Below are positions 35,985-49,571 of a stretch of 64,000 bases of DNA, in pieces (within the stretch, counting starts at the first letter, position 1; the number at the start of each line of letters is the position of its first letter). Source of the DNA: Rachycentron canadum. Its lineage: Eukaryota > Chordata > Actinopteri > Carangiformes > Rachycentridae. Made by a program: the position numbers and the translations under genes. Below the pieces are notes generated by a model. It made no database searches. It was given only the letters and a program-made list of their open reading frames with translations, and had not been told where the DNA came from. Location: contig CM076654.1 in assembly GCA_038496675.1 (NCBI GenBank), forward strand, positions 13,671,981 to 13,735,980, written 5' to 3'.

Positions 35985-36190
35985 AATGTGGCCTATATTT
36001 GGGCCACTTACTTGTTTCCTCTGGCCCAGTATACACCTGGTTCCATGGCCCGAATGTGGCCCATATTGTCAGATGCTACTTCCACATCTGGCTCATACAC
36101 AGAAAATCTTCTGGCTGTTAATCAAGAGCATAACTGCGGAAATCTGCCCAGATGTATATGAAGTATATGGGCCAGACTTGGGCCAAGGAC
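35985..36190. repeat. Possible dispersed repeat rich in TGGCCC/GGGCCA
   Basis: The phrases 'tttgggccacttac', 'ctctggcccagtata', 'gaatgtggcccatattg' and 'atgggccagacttgggcca' recur within 200 bases and resemble a repeat seen in teleost genomes. The open frames here (35880-36237, three frames) are a by-product of this composition. Confidence 0.4.
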
Positions 36191-36424
36191 AAGCAGATGT
36201 TTCATTTTGCTATCTGGGGTGTTGTTTTTTTATGTAGTACTTCATATTTCTATGTGTTTAGATTTATGTTTCAAAGATGGATCATTTTTCATATGAGGCA
36301 TCAGCTTCAATTAAATACTTTTCCCTCTGTAGAAAGCTCTTTCAATTAAAACTAATAAAAAAAACATTTTGTTTAATGGTTGAAACATTTCACCTCTTAT
36401 ACCATCAAGATCCTTGGTCATGGC

Positions 36425-37165
36425 CTAATGGTGGGTCTTTTTCAGATGGCAGGTGCAGACTGGTTGACTGGAGCTGGTGCTGGGGCTGGAGCTCTGCTGT
36501 ACGTCCTTGTGCTTTGACTGCTCTTTGTGCTTCGGCTCCTCTCTCCGTCTTTCCACCTCCTCCACCTCCCGCACCTTGGTGACCTCCTGGCGAGGTGAAG
36601 ACCTGACATCTCGCCCTCTCTCTCCCACCAGAGCCTTAGAGGGCATGCGCAGGTTCTTGGGGGAGCCCATGTTCTGAGTCTGCACCCTCTTGACGTGGTC
36701 AACTGCGTAAGGTCTCTCCTGGAGATCACTTGAATTCTTGCTTCCACCAGATTTATCTGCCATATACTTCCTGGGTGCCTGAGGAGGGGCCTTGTAGGCC
36801 TCCAGCTTGCGCTTATGGCTCATGGCAGAGGCACAGCAGATGATGAAGACCATGACAATGAGAAGAGAGGTCACAACAATGATAATGAGCAAATTCTCCT
36901 GCAGGAAATCCACTACTCGGCTCAGGACAAAGTCCTTCAGGCGGATCATGGTGGTGGTGATGCTGTTGGTGAGGGTGGGAGCTCCAGTAGCAGTGGTGAT
37001 GTGAACAGGTCCTCGGGTGGAGAAAGAGGTTGGGAAAAGGAGCTCCAGCTCTGCGTCACCGCTGCCATCCATGGATATGTTATAGAACATAGGAGCGGCG
37101 TGACACACACTGCACCACAGTGAGAGCAGGGTCACACAGACGTGAAAAGCCAAGTGAGACTTCAT
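36425..37165 (-). CDS. tmem119: TMEM119: type I membrane protein of osteoblasts and microglia
   Basis: A 246-residue protein in one coding exon. The signal peptide covers about 1-23 (cleavage near CHA|AP), followed by a short ectodomain with NIS and Ser/Thr-rich sites. One transmembrane helix spans about 91-113 (LLIIIVVTSLLIVMVFIICC), and the long basic cytoplasmic tail is Arg/Glu/Lys-rich and Ser-rich at its end. In mammals the protein promotes osteoblast differentiation through BMP/SMAD signalling and marks resident microglia; its biochemical action is not known. The frame extends upstream to 37261, but an acceptor at 37176/37177 (ctgcaataac on the plus strand) shows that part is intron, so the ATG at 37165 is chosen. 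Teleosts may carry two paralogs; the ISCU-CORO1C context supports tmem119. Confidence 0.85.
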   Translation of the reverse strand: MKSHLAFHVCVTLLSLWCSVCHAAPMFYNISMDGSGDAELELLFPTSFSTRGPVHITTATGAPTLTNSITTTMIRLKDFVLSRVVDFLQENLLIIIVVTSLLIVMVFIICCASAMSHKRKLEAYKAPPQAPRKYMADKSGGSKNSSDLQERPYAVDHVKRVQTQNMGSPKNLRMPSKALVGERGRDVRSSPRQEVTKVREVEEVERRREEPKHKEQSKHKDVQQSSSPSTSSSQPVCTCHLKKTHH

Positions 37166-37176
37166 CTTATCAAATC

Positions 37177-39889
37177 CTGCAATAACAACAGAAGTCTTAT
37201 TTAAATCCAGGATCAGAGAAATGTTTATATCAGATTCATAAACACAGAAATCTGATGCCATTTTTAAAAATACAGGTGGGAGCAGGCAGTTCTGTGTTTT
37301 CTTCGGGTTCTGTGCATTAATTATGAAGATGGAGTCAGAAGGTGATTAGCTTAGCTTAGCATAAAGACTGGAAACAGGAGGATCAGCTAGCCTGTCTCTT
37401 TCCAACGGTAACAATCTGCCTAACAGTACTTGGAGAACTCATAGATTAATATATTGCATTGTGTTTGTTAAATCCAAACTAATGGTGAAGTTGCCTCACA
37501 GCACAGACTCCAGCTTTAGAAGTGTGTATTTACAGTGGTATTTGTGAACATACTCTCAGCGTTTATACTCCTACGGAGCTGATAATTCTGGCTTCATGCT
37601 TCATGCTTCATGCACATGTGTGAAAACAAAGCGTTTTTCTCAGAAGAGAAGCAACATTGCAGACTGTGAGTTTTTAGCAGTCCAGCTGAAGAGGTTGTTC
37701 CTCTTTGAGAATTTTCAGTTTGAATTGGCCTGGAAAGGTAAAACTACCCAGTAGTTCAATTTTAATGACCAAAGAGAAGAGAAAAGGAAGGAAGGAATAA
37801 ACATAACTTCAAAGATAACAGATCAGACAGATCATACTTTATTTGTGTAGGTATATAGAGCCTATATTAAATACCCTTCTGCCTTTTAAGAGATATTGTG
37901 AATGGGGAAATAGTGATTTAACTTTTACATAACTTGTCCTGTAGATATATTTTAATAATAAAATAAAATAATAAATTTGTAACCTCTTAGTTTGTTCTAG
38001 CTTCTTGTTGAGCTACAATACTAACCAGTGTCAAGCACTATCTCATGCAGCAAAGACATACAGATAAAATAACAGTGTTTTAAGGTTTTCCATCTGAAGT
38101 GTAACCCTAAACATCCATTTTGACTCAGGCTTTTCGGTCTGCTGTTCACTGTCTTGCACCAGATCTATTTTAGCAGCCAGCAGAGTAGCCATTACTTATT
38201 TGGGGTGGAGACAGTGAGTTTGGTGCTGAAGGCCTTATAATTTGTAAAGAGGAGGGTGGCCACCCATCCACCACACCAAAGGCAGGAGGAAGCTATATAC
38301 CAGAGGGAGCACAGAGGCGTGGGAGACCTGTGGCTGTGGCCTCTATATTTACACTGGGCACCAGCTGCTGTGCACCAGCCCACAGCAGCACAGACATGAT
38401 GAAGATATTTCTGCCTCCAGGGAAACCTGCATTTACTTTACAGTACAACCAACTAAATAAACTTCCCGGCCCAATTCTTCCATTATTCTGTCTCCATATC
38501 AATGTGAAATCCAGCTTTAACAAAGAAAACGGAAACCTTCAGTGCAGAGTTCACTCTGTTACCTATTAAAACCTGTTAAACATGTAACACAGTGTAATTA
38601 CACAGTGTTAATCTGTAAAGACAAGCTTCTAATCAGCATCGTGCTATAGTGAATCTGCTGCTTCTCTGTTTCACACTGTATGTAGCGTATGTTCAGCCCC
38701 TCTCCCTGTGTGGTCTAACATGCATGTACTCTCCTGGACCAGATGGTAGGCTGGGTCTTCATCCTTGGATGCACAGCTATAGGACAGCACTGCCTTTTGA
38801 ATCCCCATAATTACAGACATAATTACATTTCCTATGTTTTACTGTAGGGTTGACTTTACCTTCGACTGAAGGCCATCCAGACACCAATATGCAATTAATC
38901 CACTTCATGACATATCCTTGAGTATAAAGCTTTTATGACTCTGTCTTTGAAATTGAAATGTCCTGGATGTCTTGGTTATGTAGCCAAAATCCTGTCTGTT
39001 TTTAAAGTAAAATCAGGTTTTTAACAATGCTTGGCCAGACAACATGTATTTATAAAGATGGTGCCACTGGCAGAAAGTAGACTATTTTAAAAAAATTATT
39101 CAAACACTTTCTCAAATCAAACTCTGTAAACGATAGGTCAAGGCTTTGAGAGGTAAAACAAACTGACCATTAATATAGGATATATTATATTATATTATAT
39201 ATATCAAGCATGTTATTGATTATTTAGATTAAGAAAGGCATCTAATGTTAGCATAAGAGCAAGCGCTGAAGATAACTCTAAAATATACACAATAAGAATG
39301 AAAGCATTAAAAATCTCACTCAAGTAAAAGTTGACACATTATCAGGAAAATGTAATAAGTAAAGTAAAAAAGTATCAAAGGAAAACGTACAGATGTAGAA
39401 AAAAATGGCCTATAATGGTTTTAATGTTATTACATACTATTTGATTATTATTACATTTGTGGAGATGAAGCAGATTTTACATTAGCAGGAGTTTAATCTG
39501 TTACAGTGCATCATATTTTATGTTTTTTTCTGGCCATATTCTCTGAATGTAAAATCTGCTATTGAATTAACTGTTGCTCTAAAACAAATGTAATGTCTTA
39601 AAAAGTAAAACGTACAATATTTCCGGCTGAAATATGGTTTATTTTAAAATCAAAGCTATTAAGGAAAAGTAATATAAAAATTCAAGTGAGGTATATACTC
39701 CTAAAAATAGTAGTTTTATCTCTCAAGGTCTTTAAAAACCATAGAAAAATAAAACATTTCAGTAAGTGAGAACATGTGCTCCCTCTGTAGAGGGAGAAAA
39801 CTTATAACACCTGACGCTTATTGAACATATTGTCAGTCTGGATGCATAAACTGGACTTATATCCATAACAAATTGAATAATATACTTAC
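37177..39889 (-). other. tmem119: Probable 5'UTR intron of tmem119 with a dispersed repeat
   Basis: A donor-like site on the minus strand (CATTCT|gtaagtatatt, ending at about 39890) would pair with the acceptor at 37176/37177 and put a noncoding first exon from about 39890 towards 40020. Within the intron, about 37340-37640 is a repeat copy (see its entry). Elsewhere the sequence is AT-rich with an ATATT repeat patch near 39178-39205. I saw no mucin-like SELPLG frame. Confidence 0.4.
37340..37640. repeat. Degenerate percomorph dispersed repeat
   Basis: The phrases 'agcttagcttagcataaaga', 'ctggaaacaggaggatcagc' and 'tagcctgtctctttccaacg' (about 37350-37407), then 'ttgtttgttaaatccaaact', match a SINE-like repeat I recognise from perciform genomes, where it reads 'agcttagcataaagactgg'. 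The copy ends with CTTCATG-type triplication at about 37592-37613. Confidence 0.65.
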
Positions 39890-42800
39890 AGAATGTGTTG
39901 TCCTTGGTTTGTCTTCTGTACAGCTCAACACAGTGCAGACAACAGAGAGGAAAAAAGAGGAAAGACAGAGTAACGAGAGGAAAGTAAGAATGAAAGAGAG
40001 TTTCTGAGCATTCGCCCTCCCTGTTTTTTCTACCGAGCTCTAAAAAAATCCCCTTACTGCAAACTTATGTTCAGCCCTCTATTTTCAGCCTCTCCTCCCT
40101 CTTTCTCAACCTCTCATCCTCACTCTTCATTCTCCTGCTCTCATGCAGCAATCATTTGGGACTGGGCATTTTTACTCTTCAGTTTTTGTGAACTATTATG
40201 GAGAGAATGTGCAGTGACTCTGTGCATGATAACAGTAAACAGATTAATTTTTAAAAAGTTTGTCTGTAGAAATGACTTTTATTTGGTTAAATAGTATAAT
40301 TTACCAGAATATGCATTAATTTGTTAGACTGGCTGACACAGCTCAGCCTGAGCTTTAAAACCAATGGCAAGAATGACCTGTAAAGACACTGCAGTTGGTA
40401 CAACAGTTCCATGTTTTAAGGAAAGTGGGTATTTCTGTACTTGGTGGGGCGAGTCCTAAGACTTCTCTGCCTCCCACTGAGTCCTCTCTAATTTAGTCCA
40501 TGTTGATTACAGCCTGTCTCTACAGAGCATACAAGACCAGCAGAGAGAAAGCACCCTTTTCATCCCAAAACACATGTAGAGAGCAAACATATAAACTTCA
40601 TGGTCTTTTAGGAGCACTTATCTCCAGATATGTCTCTAAATATGTATGGGATCTGTTTAAAGCTGCTCACGTCTCCTCTCTCTTATTTTGACAGACAGTG
40701 TGAGATGTTGATATCATCATTGGTCGGCTGTATAAGGTGATCATTTGCAAGATTAGAAGACAAAAGTTCTGCATGTTGTCAAAAGGTTTGAGGAAGGTTA
40801 TTTAAGATTAACGTAACATTTTTCATTCATTTCTTTTTTTTTTTAAAGTGGTGTTTCAGATCAAGTTTTTCCAGGCTATCGACAGTTTTAAAAACTAGAG
40901 AGATTCTTCATACCAACGTGCTTTGTCTGTGCTTCACGCATCGTCATATCTGCCTTTTCAGAACATCAAGTAGCTCTGTAACTCAGAATAGTTGTGTTTC
41001 TAATGCTGTAACAGAGACTTGTCATTAAGTGTCACAACCTCTAGTGCATGTACTGGAATAGTGAGCTTGGTGTTTTGTTTGGTGGCTCACACACAATAAA
41101 TGACCCAGTGCAACAAGTCAGCAAAGCAAAACAATACCATTCAAAGTGTCATCTCTTCTCCAATTTCCACTATGGACAGAGTTCCCACATCTTCTTGAAC
41201 ATTCAGTTCATTCAAAGACTTTCAAGGCCCAATTCCCTTAAATTCAGGGGCCCAACATGGTGTAGTTTGAGACATGGGTCAAGGTTAATTACTGTTACAA
41301 CACAAGAGTGTTTATAATGAGAATTAGCTCACAGGCAACAAAGAGAGGCTTGAATGTGTTTACACTTCCCAGTTGTGTTGACGGTGACGGCAGACTACCT
41401 CTTGCACATGCAGAAAGGGACAGCAAATTTAATAACATTAAAGTGCAAATCTTGAAGATTCATTTAAACAAGTATCACTACCATTGAATGAGGGAGTCAC
41501 TAACACAAAGTCAGAGATCGAACACACAAACCTGCAACGTATTGTCATAGGTACTGCCAAGGATAAAACTAATTGTAGGGTTTGAAACTTAAGAAAAAAT
41601 ATTTCCTAAATACTATTTACTGAATGAAATACAACATATCAGTACATTTGCAAATTCAAAACTGCACAATGGGCCCGTTTTAAAAATTCTTTATTAATTT
41701 TTCTTATAATCAATGTTTGATACTTGAAGCATGAATAATGAACAAAAATGCTGAGCAGACCTCCACATGAGGCTTCATCCTGGTTCCTTTTTGTCTGATT
41801 TTCTTCTTGATATTCATACGACCTCCAATATAACAGAGGTTCTGTTGTCTCATGATGCAGTATGGCAAGGTGCAGGGAACACAGACAAGGGGAAAACATT
41901 TATAACCCACCTCCCTTTCAAATACCCTCTTCAGCACAACCACAAAACAAAAATGAAATAAAAAAAAAAAAAAAAAAAAATACAGAAAATATGGTCATGT
42001 TATTTACACAGCTTTCACTCATTTATCTAGACCTTAATTACAAACATACATCTATCTTTCAACTGCACATTTCTCCAACCTACAGGGTCCCTTTGGATCG
42101 CTATTCACTACTAGTCCTCAAAACACAACTCTCGTGCCGACAGTGCTACAAAGAATCCAGAGTGGCAGTCTGATATACAAGATAGGGCAGTATAATTAGT
42201 CTCAGATCCACATTCCTGTAGCACTTTAGATTTTCACTCACTAATATTCTAAGACTCACTGTTCAAATCGCATCTTTAAGCCATAATGACTGGAGATGCT
42301 GTGCGTTCAGCCAACGGCTTCTCGGTTTGGCCTTTTTTTTTTTTTTTTTGTTTGTTTTTTTGAATGTTTGAATACCCGTACCGAGGTGGAAAGTGTCAAA
42401 ATGTCAAGGGCGCTATGCTTCTAACAAACCCCGACCAGTAATGCCGCCAGATGTATTGTGGGATATCATCCAGGTGGCTAACATACAGTACTTTAGGAAC
42501 AGGGTCCTTCGAACAAAGTGTCTGCACTAAGTATAGCACCTCAAAGTGGTTTTAATTTTGGGCACCTATCAATTCTTCCATTTACTACACAAATCTACTC
42601 ACACAACAGTTCCCTACAAACACTTCCATGGTCACCTCTATGGCACTTTCAGGTCTTCTTTACAGTGGTAACAATTATTGAAGGCAAATAACAGACTGAA
42701 CCATTACCCGTCTCAGCTTCCCACTGGGAAACAAATCTACAACTTCAAGAAAATAGAGCTTTTATCATAGCAAAAACTGCTCAGATTGGACAATTAATTG

Positions 42801-44390
42801 TTCATTGTTTTTGATGCAACAAAACTGAATGGGGGCATCTGAGAAATAACCATTAAAAAAACCCAGAAGTGGAAGTGCTAAGAGGGATATAAGCACAGTT
42901 GGAACAAGAAACAGGCTAAAATTAACAGTGAACTATTCAATTCATCCAGGTTAGAGGCAAATTTTGGACAATCTACTGCGAGTCCATTTCATAACAACCC
43001 ACCAAAGAAGAAACAAAGCAGGAACATCCACAGTGGCAGGTACCAAAAAGACCAAAGACATGAGGCACATATTCACACACAATCTTGGCCTTAAAGGTCG
43101 ATCATGGACAGTTTCTGTAGCAATCTCCAGTTTTATCACCAGATGGTTTTAAAGAGTCAAGTCAATGTGTGATTACTTGCTGTCATTTCATCACTTCCTG
43201 TTTGGTTTGTACAGAAAACACTAATCTGAGCTGGTATATAATTGAAAGAAACGGTGACAAAAAATAATCCCACTACACTTGACTACCCTTGTGTGTTGGG
43301 CTAACCCATGAATACTAAACACTGAGGTTGGTGACTGAACCTCTCACAAAAACAAAGCAGGACGATTTTCTGCAGGATGGTTGAAAATCCACAAAGTTGG
43401 TCTTTTCCATGGGCAGCACATACAATGTCACAATAACAACCAACCAGTGTAACTGAGTCACTACAGTAGTGTCTTTACAGAATGAGGAATGTTATAGGAG
43501 CATTTTCCCCACACCAAGAAGAGCCAATCGATCCAATTGGTGGAATGTATTTGTCATTTTCTCCAAAAAGCACACAGTGCATGTTAATGAAGCAAGACAG
43601 AAAGGAATGCATGTTTACATGGACTAGTATGTCCACAGTCAGAATGATGGGAAGCAAGAGGAATGAAAAAAAAAAAAGAAGCAAAAAGCAAGTATTGACT
43701 TGTGCAGCTTCAACACAGACAGAAAGAATTTGTTATATATGATTTATCTGAGGGCTTGGTTCAGACTGTGGCAGCTAAATGTTTCTTCAGTCAGAATGTA
43801 CTGGCATGACTTCACATTCTAACAACTCAAATCATTTTTATTTCGTTGTAAATAATAGATGAAGTTCTCCTTGTATAACCAGTTTCCCTGTTAGTAATTT
43901 GAATATCCTCATAACAGAGAGAAAGAAATACTGTAAAGGAGGTGTAAACAAAATTTAAATTTTGGCAAAATTTTGGAGTATGGTAACATGCAACACTGAC
44001 GTCTAAAAAAATATTTGGGTCTACAATAGTGAATGGGATCTGCTGACTTTGTAATTTTCTTGATCATTATTCTAAAACAAAAGAATTATGTAAGACTGAT
44101 ACAAGTAGACAAAATAAAAAATGACTGCCACAGAATAAAAGGAGTAGAGTCCTTTGTCACCAAAAAGCAAGAGTATTTTCTGCTAAATTTGCCACAAATC
44201 CTTCTTATTCCACCTGTGTTAAACTGAGGGTCGGGGGCTGGCTAAGAAAAAGTTCATCTGGAATGTTGCTAGGGATCGTTGCTGGGCAGGACTCAGACAA
44301 AACACTGTCACTGAGATAGGCAGTGACTGGTCCTGCCCACCCCCCAGCCAAAGGAACGTCCTGAATTGTAGCGGGTTGGGTAAAGGGTCT
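39890..44390. other. tmem119 upstream region and coro1c 3' region
   Basis: The left part (to about 41,000) should hold the tmem119 promoter and first exon. The right part is probably the coro1c 3'UTR: on the minus strand AATAAA occurs at 43837-43842 (3'UTR about 550 bases) and at 41690-41695 (about 2.7 kb), so two poly(A) choices are possible. An A21 run is at 41960-41980 and a T run at about 42328-42349. No further gene was recognised; short frames lack motifs. Confidence 0.4.
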
Positions 44391-46161
44391 TTAAATGGCA
44401 ATTTTGGACATTTGCTCTTCAAGGTTGATGATTCGCTTCTCCTGACTGCTGACGAGGTCCTTGAGGGATTTGATTTCTTTCAAGATCTCCTCCAGCTTGG
44501 CTTCAGATTTCTGTGGGAGACAAGAGTCAAGTTAGACTTTTTGGCATGTTCACATACATTGCTATGACAATACTGCTGAAGCCACTCGGCTGTGAAACAA
44601 ACACTGAACTATGGTCTCATCTATTCCAGTTTCAAACCCAACGTACTGTATATCTCAATAGTACTCAAGACACCATCTGTGTCAAAAGCCATCCCTACAG
44701 TCTTGGACTGCCAAGTGGCAGGGCCTGGTAGTCTGAGGGTTAACATGTTACACCAGAACTGGAGCCAAGTGGGCTGTGATTACAGAGCAGAACTGCACAG
44801 AGGCACATGGGCTGGGTCCCAGGCCGGAGGCTGTGTTGTGGGTGAGGTGCGGCAGGACGCCCAGCAGCAGGCGCCCAGAGCAGCAGCAGACCCCTCAGTT
44901 TGTGGGTCAGAGAGTGGGTTGAACAACATCTACAAACCACCTCATGAAGACAGTCAGCAATCTGCCTTGCATCTTCCACATACTACTTGTCTGTAAGACT
45001 ATGAGCTCCAGAGGCTACAATAAGGGGCATTAATGTCCATTAATGAAATGGAGGTGGGAGTCAGGAGGACAGGTTCTCATGTGTGACAATGTCTAAGTAT
45101 AATTACTGTTTTATGTCTGTTATTCTAATCACTTAGGGAATTTTTGGTGGAGAATCACTTCAATTAATTCTTGGAAAATTATTATTCTTAATAAACACTA
45201 CAATAGCAATTAATAACTTTGGGGGAATGGGCTGCATTTATCACTCTGGAGAGCTTAGGGTTAGGGTTAGGGTTAGCAAATACTCACAATCGATGGAGTC
45301 GGGGAGGCAGACTTGTTGGCAGGGCTTGAGTTCTCTGTGTTCTTGGTCACCTTGTTGTCCAAAATGTTCTTTTTGACCACCTTGAACTCGCGGTTCTTGC
45401 CCGGGACGTAGCCGTTCTTGAGGGAGATGAGTATAGGGTCTCCATTCTTGCCCTCAAACCACTCCTCAGCCTCCAGGGCTGGGTCAGGTCCAGCTGTGTC
45501 TGGGTACAAGTCGTCCTGGAACAGGTCCGACTAAATGGGAAAGAAAGAATGACAAAAACAAGTTTATAACCAGCACATTATAAGACAAGGTCTCACAATA
45601 GTCTGTGCTTCATCAAGTAGCTTAGTGTAGTAACTATGTGCAAAGTAGTGATTTAGGATGAAGACTCACCTTTCTAGGCACAGTCATCACAATAGGCTCA
45701 CACTTCCTTTCATGCAGTTTATAGAACCTGAAGACAGACAAATTCAAACCAATCACACACAAGTTTGTGCATTATCAAACAAAAAAAAAAAACAATAGTC
45801 CACAGTGAGATTAGTGATTATGCTCTGCCTCCTAGTGGTGAAGCTCTGAGCTCAATATTAGCTGAGGTTGATTAAAAATCTTGACTCAAAACAAATTCTA
45901 CTGTCAGATGATGATTAGCCACACTTCTTAGTTTAGCTTACCTTGCAATTTCACACTTATTGACATCAAGGCCCCTCTTGGGCATGTAGCCCATGCCCCT
46001 CTGGGGCTCCTTGGTGGCAAAGGTGTTAAGGAAATGAACATATGGAGCCTCATCTGTGATTTCAAAGTAACGGATACTGCTGTCACCCTGTCAAGAAATA
46101 AACTTGTTTTAGTATTGCATTCAGTTATGTAGAAATCATATTTAGACTTCCATCTTTGTGC

Positions 46162-46196
<35 letters not shown>

Positions 46197-49100
46197 CAAT
46201 ACTTTAATTATTGGGTGCTTAAAAGGAGAACTTACCTTCCCACAGAGGTAAACAACGTTGGTGTCTGGGTCATAGAATGGCAAGAGCACTCCGTTACTGG
46301 TGTCCATCTCATTAACAGTAATGGGCTCCTCCATGTTTTGCTAGAGAAAAAAGCATAATGTTAAATCAGAGTAAGAATACAGAAAATGCAAAAAGATTCA
46401 ATAAACAGGTAGTACCTGTGAGTAATGTAGTCCATAGTAAATTGAGTATAGTGCTAATTTTTAACATGTGAATGGTTTTATTTATACTGTTGACTGTTGT
46501 TTATATTGTTGAAAAACTCAATCTAAAGATCAAGGTGTAAACCAACTAGGTTTCACATAAATGAAATATCACGCTAGTGAAATGTATAGATCATAATCAT
46601 TGAACAGCTTACTGTGCTCCAGAGGGCTAGCTGTCTCTCACTCATGCGGCTGAAACCTGTGGTGAGGACATTGCCGTCAGACAGGAAAATGGCCCTCATT
46701 GGTCGAGCTCCCTCGTGTGCCTTCTCCTTCTCCTGTGAAGTAAAGTTTATAGATCAACATGATGCATGTGTGCCAAAAGTCACTCCTGAACAGTTTATTA
46801 TCTTCACCCTCACTTCAGTTCTGTTTCTTATTGCTCGTCTTACACTAGTCAATATATATTTTACTGCAACAATTTTGACTATGATGGTGTTGTTGTCTAG
46901 TTGCAATTCACAATGTTAGCTCTGTTTTTAATAGGTAGAAATACAGAGGATATTATTTGTCTTAAATTTAAGTGTTTCCTTCTGAAGTCACCTACACAGC
47001 TATTGAGTCCAGTGATAATTCAGCTTAACAAGGCATTTGCAGACCTCCCTCCATTAGATCACAACTAGATTTAAATTTACCTTTCACATAATGCAGATAC
47101 AAGCAAACAAACATTAAATCTGTGAAAACACTTACGGCAACAATTGTCTCCTTGCGAGGGTCGATGACACGGATAGACTTGTCCTTGCAGGCGGTGCAGA
47201 TGAGGCTACCATTGCGGTTCCAGCACACGTTGTAAATGACATCAGGGTGCATGTCCTCCAGGGTGATCATAGCCTCACCTGTGCCCACGTTCCAGATGAT
47301 GATCTGGTTGTCACAACCTGGGGACAGAGAGAGTGAAGTCAAGCAGGGTCAAGCATCAAATCAGTGTTTTGTGCTTGAGTCAGCAGACCCCATGATGATG
47401 TTATAGCTTACATTTTTTAATCACAGCTTAAAGGACACTGAGTTTTTACCTGCACTCAAAAGGACATTGCGTGCTGTTGGATGCCATGTGATGATCCCAA
47501 CACGCTTGGAGTGGCCCTCCAGCACCACCACTGGCTCAGACATGGAAGTGACAAGGCCATTCTCAGGAATCTGCCACACCTGTAAAAGACAGTTAACAAC
47601 AGGACAGAGGTCAGAAACAAAGAACAGGCAGGAATGAAGGAGACTTTCATTTCTTTACTCTTGGGTTTAACAAAATCTAATTGTCAACCCCTAAATATCA
47701 ACTATTACTGCACAATAGGCACCAATAAACTGTAGTTACCAAAACAAACCTGAAGAGGGCAGCAGCATCTCATTGAATTCAATGGCCAACATCAGGATAT
47801 GATTCAGTGACAGATGGGACATAGTCAAATGAACACAGGGAGGGTTGTTATTATCACAACTGGTACAATATTGTTCCTTCTCCCCATAGAGTAACTTGTA
47901 TGCAGGCAACAGTTACTTGATAAATTCAAAGAGTTAACATATGGGTCTACTCCTGAGATATGCAGTGGTTCTGCAGACAAGTCTGAATGCTTGGAGATAA
48001 GGCAAGAAATGTATCAATGGATTGTTATTTGACATAATTATACACATAACATTTATATTTTCCCCCATAATTTCATTAAATAGTTACTGAAATGCTACTA
48101 TTTGGGGTTAAGTCAGGCAAGATGAAACTGTCTGCGACCTGTGCTGATAGGACTTATTAAAAAAAATCCTTCAGATTTGCTGTTGCTTCAGATAAACTGT
48201 TGCTTATATTACCCTGTCCAGTATCAACTGTCACCTTGCAAATCTCACTGATTATTAGTTTTTGCTCATTACCACAGAGCAACGACTACTTTAAGTGCTA
48301 ATTTTCTTTCTTAGCTAATTATTGCTCACATGTTTTAAATGGCTTATCAGTGACATGTAATGTGACAATTAAATCCATTCATTACAGTTAGAAATTGTAT
48401 AGCCATGTACACATCATGGTGCTTAACTCTACCAGTCTGAGTCTAGGCTGTGAACTTTGAAGATCTAATGTCACTAAGAGCACAACTCTTCATAGTTCCT
48501 GTCTCAATTACATGGCTTATACTTCTGCAATGGAATAAATACGGCATTGATATATGGTGGGTTTAACAGGAAGTCAGGACTTTCAGGTGAGGAAGTGCTA
48601 GCCACCTAAACAGGCAGTACACTCATCTCAGCCTTCCACAGCCCAAATAAGGACATATGGAGGAAAGTACATCTACAGTCTCAAAAAAAGTTAGTGACCT
48701 CAGCTCAATAAACAGCTAAATCATTTCCCAGCTCCGATTCCTACAACACATAGTTGAGTCTAATCTAATCCAGAGGGTGAGGTCTGCACCCATCCTTGAG
48801 TTACAACAGTCCTGCCTTTCGCAATAAAAGCATGTAGTTTCTTGTCACTTATTAGGACAAGAACGTGTGATGCTGTTTTCTCTCAATAAAGAGATCTGAG
48901 TTCAGTTGTACAGACAAACCTTACCATCACTGTGCAGTCCTCTGAGCCACTGGCAATGACCTGATCATTGTGGGGGCACCATTCAATGTCTAACACCGGT
49001 CCTGTGTGACCACACACTGTGGGGTAGGATTTGTCAATGCGTCCCGTCTGTAAAGACAAAGATAAACAACACAGGATAACAAGATTAGTCTTATTCTGGA

Positions 49101-49527
49101 CCTGCTTAGAGAACATTGTCCGTGCTGGGGGAGTGAGCATGTTTTGAAACAGGACAATTACAGTATTATCCTAAATCCCACCTGCAAAATAAAGCTCTCT
49201 CAAACACACAAACAACATTTAAGAAAAGGCGCTCAAAGGGATTTATTCTAAAATGAAATTTCATACAAGCAACAATTTGAAAGGGACTACTACATTTTGA
49301 ACTTTACCAATGATCAAAATGAAGGCAGACAGAGGTAGACCTACCATTAAAGTGAGTTTTTTTGGGGATGTGATTACAGTAAACACATGTTGTCACAACA
49401 CTGAATAAATCAGCTGTGCGGAGTCAAAGATCTTCTGCTATGAGGGGAAAGTGCTGAATCCTGACATGCAATCTGAAATTCAATCTTAAATTCCAAGTGT
49501 TCCTACATGGCTCATTGATAAAGTGTG

Positions 49528-49571
<44 letters not shown>

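Larger units (their letters stand above)
32785..36424. other. Interval between the LRR gene and tmem119
   Basis: Besides the hairpin at 32835-32881, a donor at 33330-33331 on the minus strand (GAATG|gtaagtgc) suggests a noncoding first exon of the LRR gene from 33332 towards about 33440. A 13-bp hairpin lies at 35788-35817. About 35985-36190 contains several gggcca/tggccc phrases typical of a dispersed fish repeat. The tmem119 3'UTR must occupy the right end; AATAAA at 35431-35436 (minus) is one candidate end. No other gene was recognised. Confidence 0.4.

Noticed and set aside
35880..36237. Three overlapping plus-strand open frames of 62-108 codons
   Set aside because: They lie in what looks like a GGGCCA/TGGCCC dispersed repeat and are open in several frames at once, so a protein is not supported.
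37166..37261. 32-residue upstream extension of TMEM119
   Set aside because: A splice acceptor at 37176/37177 separates it, and the downstream ATG is followed by a proper signal peptide.
38192..38570. Possible SELPLG or other gene between tmem119 and coro1c
   Set aside because: Short frames only, no signal peptide-mucin-TM layout and no splice-linked partner.
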